Source: Candidatus Chloroheliales bacterium
Lineage (GTDB): Bacteria > Chloroflexota > Chloroflexia > QHBQ01
Assembly: GCA_003243865.1 (NCBI GenBank)
Contig: QHBQ01000467.1
Span: 1 to 16,781 of the forward strand
Length of the DNA: 16,781 nt
Direction: 5' to 3'
The notes below the pieces were generated by a model. It saw only the letters and a list, made by a program, of their open reading frames with translations, had not been told where the DNA came from and did not search any database. A program made the translations under genes and the position numbers. Positions 13,891-16,781 of this stretch are shown here, piece after piece (the first letter of the stretch is position 1; each line of letters starts with the position of its first letter).

Positions 13891-14847
13891 TTATTGGTTA
13901 GCCAGGTTAGTGAACGGCACCAGCGCGGTGGCCGCCTTCGGGGTGCTGGCCTTCGATGCAGGCATCACCAGAGCGGAGTCGGCGCGCTGCTGCTCGGACT
14001 GCAGCGCGCCAGGCTTGGCGGCCTGCTTCTGGCCGTAGTTGTCCAGCACACGGGCGGTTATGTTAAACGTCTGCTGGTAGATGCCCAGTCGGTCGGTGTA
14101 GCTGTTGGGGCTGAGCGCGCCCAGCACGGTCACCTGGTCGCCTTCCTGCATCTCAGCGTGGGCCAGAACCGCCGGGTCGCCCCACATCGTGACCCGATGA
14201 CGGCGCACAGCTGCCGCACCGCTCCACCTGATGTAGCTCTCGTTCAGCACGAAGTTCAGGCGGGCATCACTGGTCTCGCTTGCGGGGGTCAGCTGGATGT
14301 CGGTTGCTGTGCCGCGCAGCACGATGTTCGCCTTCTGGCTGTCGGCTTTGTCCGGCCTGGCGACGGCAGTGAAGATAACCTCACCGAACTTCTCAGTCAC
14401 CTGGTAATACAGGCCGTCAGCGGCGGTGTAACAAACCCTGTCCACGACCAGGTTTGCAGCCGTCTGATAGGCTTGCTTCGTCTCGCCGCTCTTCTCGTCG
14501 GTGTAAGTGATCGGCTCGCCATCCTTCAGCGCGGGCCACGAGCGGTAGGTGGCATGGCCGCTCAGGGTGACCAGCATCCCCGTCTGGAGGATTTCTACCA
14601 CCTGCTCGGCAAGCTTGCCAAGGATGACTGCATCGAACCATTGTGCTTTCGGCACGCGAGTGGTGCCTTCGAGCCGCGGCGGGTTCACTGCCACGTTCAG
14701 GTTGAGGACTGCGGTGGTGAGACCGGTCTGCTCATTGCTGGTGTAGCGGAAGTCGCCGCTCTCGATGTTGCCAAGATGGCCGGTAATACTCGCCTGGTTG
14801 TTCTTGTTGCCGATGCCGTTGGGGTGGGTCTTGATCTGGGTATCCAT
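13891..14847 (-). CDS. SSB-like protein with two OB-fold domains
   Basis: This is a probable single-stranded-DNA-binding protein of 318 residues, nearly twice the usual SSB length. Residues about 17-140 form an SSB-type OB fold: QASITGHLGNIESGDF, LTTAVLNLNVAVN, WFDAVILGKLAEQV, and the strand MLVTLSGHATYRSW. Residues about 172-270 form a second, more divergent OB-like domain with ANIVLRGTATDIQLTP, RHRVTMWGDPAVLAH, GDQVTVLGALSPNSY and a closing strand. The C-terminal tail is alanine/serine-rich and ends TNLANQ, lacking the acidic DDDIPF-type tip that recruits replication partners. AAGGA lies about 9 nt before the ATG. Such variants occur on plasmids and integrative elements; a host housekeeping SSB is unlikely. 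Confidence 0.82.
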   Translation of the reverse strand: MDTQIKTHPNGIGNKNNQASITGHLGNIESGDFRYTSNEQTGLTTAVLNLNVAVNPPRLEGTTRVPKAQWFDAVILGKLAEQVVEILQTGMLVTLSGHATYRSWPALKDGEPITYTDEKSGETKQAYQTAANLVVDRVCYTAADGLYYQVTEKFGEVIFTAVARPDKADSQKANIVLRGTATDIQLTPASETSDARLNFVLNESYIRWSGAAAVRRHRVTMWGDPAVLAHAEMQEGDQVTVLGALSPNSYTDRLGIYQQTFNITARVLDNYGQKQAAKPGALQSEQQRADSALVMPASKASTPKAATALVPFTNLANQ

Positions 14848-14945
14848 TGCTAAGATCCTTTCTCGCCCTGCTCTTGAGGGCTATGTATGGTTTAGAAGTT
14901 GTTCAGACTAGGCTAGCTTGTCGCTTCCCAGCCTGTTTACCTTGC

Positions 14946-14989
14946 TTCCCGACATCAGGCAAGGCGGCAGTTTGCCTTGCCGTCGGGAA
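14946..14989. repeat. Long two-step hairpin (copy 1 of a shared-core pair)
   Basis: TTCCCGAC (14946-14953) pairs with GTCGGGAA (14982-14989) and, inside it, GGCAAGGC (14958-14965) pairs with GCCTTGCC (14974-14981). A 4-nt bulge (ATCA) separates the stems on the 5' side only, and the loop has 8 nt. It lies between the 45-residue ORF and the SSB-like gene. No T-run follows on either strand, so it is not a standard terminator. Confidence 0.85.
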
Positions 14990-15010
14990 TGGCAGCTTGC
15001 TGCTTCGCAA

Positions 15011-15148
15011 TCAGGCGGTTGGGTAATACGCCTCAGCAGGCTGTTTCGCTACGCTCTCCAGTTTGCAAAGCGCTGGTCTGCGGCCCCCGATTAGCGCAGT
15101 CTTCTTGTCCCCACCCGATGGGAGCGCGACAATGATTATGCGTGCCAT
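15011..15148 (-). CDS. Small ORF, 45 residues
   Basis: A short frame begins MARIIIVALPSGGDKKTALI and ends AYYPTA. AGGTAGGG lies about 7 nt before the ATG at 15146-15148, a convincing ribosome-binding site. The N-terminus (hydrophobic strand then a PSGGDKKTA turn) faintly recalls a P-loop, but it lacks the GxxxxGK[ST] pattern. It is upstream of the SSB-like gene, with a hairpin and 160 nt between. The function is unknown, and it could be a short leader peptide or the truncated start of a longer gene. Confidence 0.45.
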   Translation of the reverse strand: MARIIIVALPSGGDKKTALIGGRRPALCKLESVAKQPAEAYYPTA

Positions 15149-15205
15149 CTTTTATCCCTACCTTTCGCTCTCGCGGCTTGTGCTCGGCTTCTCGCCTAAC
15201 AGAAA

Positions 15206-15237
15206 GAGCCAGCCTGCCTCTCGAAGCAGACTGGCTC
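15206..15237 (-). terminator. Rho-independent terminator after the TPR/unknown gene pair
   Basis: GAGCCAG (15206-15212) pairs with CTGGCTC (15231-15237), and CTGC (15214-15217) with GCAG (15226-15229), with one mismatch between and an 8-nt loop. On the minus strand it is followed by TTTCTGTT. It would end transcripts coming from the TPR gene and the frameshifted gene. Confidence 0.65.
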
Positions 15238-15321
15238 ACGCCAGCGATATATTTGCCCCTTACTGACCGACCTGACACCAGGGCGGACGATCAGGCAGGG
15301 CTAATTGGCCTGACCGGCTGC

Positions 15322-15677
15322 TTACCACCGGTGCAATACGGTGGAGATCGCGATGTTCCGTGCCGCATCCCTGTTCGTGGGGTCAAGGGAACTTGCTAAC
15401 GTAGAGGAACCTGCCTGCGGCGGGGGCTGCAGCTCGCCTCCGTCATGCACCACCTCTCCGCGCAGGAAAGGCAAGGCTAATCGCCTTGCCCCTGCGCGTT
15501 CTTGAGTGGCATTCTTCGCCGTTCGCGCGAAGTAGCTCTCAATCGAGCCGGCGTGGGTGAGCCGCGCGTAGACCTCTTGCGCGACCTTGAGTGCTGGCGG
15601 GCGATGCCGTCACTGAACTCCACCTCTAGCCGGTGGTGGGGAATTCCGTAGCCGACCGGCCTAACCCTCAGCTTCAA
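15322..15677 (-). pseudogene. Unknown gene broken by a frameshift
   Basis: Directly after the TPR gene the minus strand reads in one frame as RPVGYGIPHHRLEVEFSDGI (to about 15605). It then becomes natural in another frame, open from 15609 to the TAA at 15322 (95 codons, with ALKVAQEVYARLTHAGSIES early and LDPTNRDAARNIAISTVLHR at the end). One lost base near 15600 would explain the break. The second frame has no ATG, so it is easily overlooked. A TTG at 15677 could start the first part, overlapping the TPR gene end. I do not recognise the family. It may be a real pseudogene, a sequencing error or a programmed frameshift. Confidence 0.55.
15459..15498. repeat. Long two-step hairpin (copy 2 of a shared-core pair)
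   Basis: CGCGCAGG (15459-15466) pairs with CCTGCGCG (15491-15498), enclosing GGCAAGGC (15470-15477) paired with GCCTTGCC (15483-15490). The bulge is AAA on the 5' side only and the loop is TAATC. The inner stem is identical to that at 14958-14981, while the outer stem is entirely different in sequence yet perfectly paired. It lies inside the frameshifted gene. Confidence 0.85.
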
Positions 15678-16781
15678 GCTGCGGTGGTTGCCAGTCGGGG
15701 TCGGCGGCCTCCCGCTGGGCCTCAGCTTCAAGGGCAGGCCAATCCTGCTTACCGACGCAGGCGCGGACCTCGCTGATGCGGCGACGAATATCCGCTATAT
15801 TGTGCGGGTTGCCCAGGCGTTCGTAGATAGACAGAGCCTTTAGGTAGTAGCTCAATGCAGCTCGGTAGCGCTTCAGGGCGATGCAAACATCCCCAACATT
15901 GTTCCCAGCCCTACTCCCTGCCGCGGTGTCACCGTCGCCCAGCGCTTGGTACACACTGCCCAGATTACGGAGGCTGTCCGCCTGTGCCGGGCGGTCACCT
16001 AGCTTCCGCACAAGCTCAAGGCTGCGAGCGTTGTACTCAATCGCCTTGTCGTACTCGCCCAGCGTGTGGAATACAAGGCCGAGGTTGCCAAGGCTGGTCG
16101 CCTGCACCCGACTGTCGCCAATCTGCTGCGCAAGCTCAAGGCTGCGAGTAAGGTACTCGATTGCCTTATCGTACTCACCCAGCGCGTGGTACACACTGCC
16201 GAGATTGCCAAGGCTGAGCGCATACACCTCGCCGCTGCCAATCTGCTGCCCAAGCTCAAGGCTACGGGTGTGGTAGTCCATTGCCTTATCGTACTCACCC
16301 AGCGTGTGGTACACAAGGCCGAGGATGTCGAGGTTGTATGCCTGTCCCAGGCGGTCGCCTAGCTGCTGCGCAAGCTCAAGGCTACGGGTGCTGTACTCGA
16401 TTACCTTGTCGTACTCACCCAGCGCGCGGTACATCCTGCCGAGGTTATGGAGACTTCGCGCCTGCCCCCCGTGATCACCAATCTGCTGCGCAAGCTCAAG
16501 GCTACGGGTTTGATACTCAACCGCCTTGCCGTACTCACCCAGCTCGTGGTACAAACCGCCAATGTTGCTGAGGCTGATCACCTGCCCCAGGCGGTCGTCT
16601 AGCTGCTGCTTAAGCTCAAGGCTGCGGGTGAAGAACTCAATCGCCTTATCGTACTCGCCCACCATATCGTACACATTGCCGAGGTTGTTGAGGTTTTGCG
16701 CCAGCAGCAGGCGGTCGCCTAGCTGCTGAGCAAGCTCAAGGCTGCGGGTGTGGTACTCGATTGCCTTGTCGTTCTCGCTCA
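15661..16781 (-). CDS. Tetratricopeptide repeat protein, N-terminus beyond the window
   Basis: The open frame enters from the right edge and stops at 15661, so about 373 C-terminal residues are visible. Seven 40-residue TPR units follow each other, each close to Y-x-x-LGEYDKAIEYxTRSLELAQQ followed by GD-x-x-x-QAxSLxNLGxV. A shortened unit (YQALGDGDTAAGSRAGNNVG) and a diverged last repeat (KRYRAALSYYLKALSIYERLG) come next, then a charged tail. TPR arrays form a superhelical protein-binding scaffold. An ATG at 16674 exists, but it falls inside a repeat and has no good ribosome-binding site. Such arrays in these bacteria are often joined to an N-terminal NB-ARC, CHAT or kinase domain, which cannot be judged here. 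Confidence 0.9.
   Translation of the reverse strand, partial: SENDKAIEYHTRSLELAQQLGDRLLLAQNLNNLGNVYDMVGEYDKAIEFFTRSLELKQQLDDRLGQVISLSNIGGLYHELGEYGKAVEYQTRSLELAQQIGDHGGQARSLHNLGRMYRALGEYDKVIEYSTRSLELAQQLGDRLGQAYNLDILGLVYHTLGEYDKAMDYHTRSLELGQQIGSGEVYALSLGNLGSVYHALGEYDKAIEYLTRSLELAQQIGDSRVQATSLGNLGLVFHTLGEYDKAIEYNARSLELVRKLGDRPAQADSLRNLGSVYQALGDGDTAAGSRAGNNVGDVCIALKRYRAALSYYLKALSIYERLGNPHNIADIRRRISEVRACVGKQDWPALEAEAQREAADPDWQPPQLEAEG

Noticed and set aside
13894..14853. A long plus-strand open frame of 319 codons opposite the SSB-like gene
   Set aside because: It is the antisense of a clearly recognisable two-OB-fold protein, has no good ribosome-binding site, and its translation resembles nothing.
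15033..15278. A minus-strand open frame of 81 codons
   Set aside because: It starts upstream of a terminator hairpin and runs through it; the 45-residue frame within it has the better ribosome-binding site.
15322..15400. C-terminal end of a TnpB/IS605 protein, from the NRDAARNI motif
   Set aside because: The motif recalls the DRDxNAARN end of TnpB, but the CxxC zinc-ribbon pairs that should precede it are absent, and no other TnpB parts or IS ends were found.

Overview
The window (about 58-60% G+C by eye) looks like a chromosomal piece of a Chloroflexota bacterium, possibly a relative of the filamentous phototrophs. This rests on the make-up of the heme operon (C5-pathway hemA and hemL, HemQ, soluble ferrochelatase) and on general sequence style; no marker gene settles the taxonomy. 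Every gene I can support is on the minus strand, so transcription runs from high to low coordinates.

Region 1 (about 307-9260) is a tightly packed heme biosynthesis operon. In order of transcription it holds a helix-turn-helix regulator, hemA, hemQ, hemE, hemH/cpfC, hemC, hemD, hemB and hemL. Neighbours overlap or sit less than 20 nt apart, and a good sigma70-type promoter (TTGACA-18-TATATT) lies just ahead of the regulator. Together the enzymes take glutamyl-tRNA to coproporphyrinogen III, and HemH plus HemQ carry out metal insertion and the final decarboxylation of the coproporphyrin-dependent route. The oxidase between them (CgoX/HemY) is not in the window. Positions 1-306, beyond hemL, hold no convincing gene.

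Region 2 (about 9260-12800) is accessory DNA. Three unrecognised genes (159, about 235 and 140 residues) sit behind two recognisable promoters. They are bracketed by two related copies of the 3' end of an HNH endonuclease gene: a full gene on the right (11637-12524) and a decayed stub on the left (9448-9573). The leader of the first unknown gene carries two 38-nt direct repeats. The second promoter is overlaid by a 12-bp inverted repeat.

Region 3 (about 12800-16781) holds a class II-type Fic protein with its own promoter embedded in a 16-bp inverted repeat, an SSB-like protein with two OB folds and no acidic tail, a 45-residue ORF, a frameshifted unknown gene, and a TPR-repeat protein running off the right edge. 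Two long hairpins with the same inner stem (GGCAAGGC/GCCTTGCC) but different, fully paired outer stems lie 0.5 kb apart here. The SSB-like, Fic and HNH genes suggest an integrated plasmid or conjugative-element remnant, but I see no integrase, relaxase or replication gene, so this is inference.

The observations most worth a second look are the HNH-flanked cassette of unknown genes, the paired hairpins, the Fic promoter/operator, and the regulator heading the heme operon.
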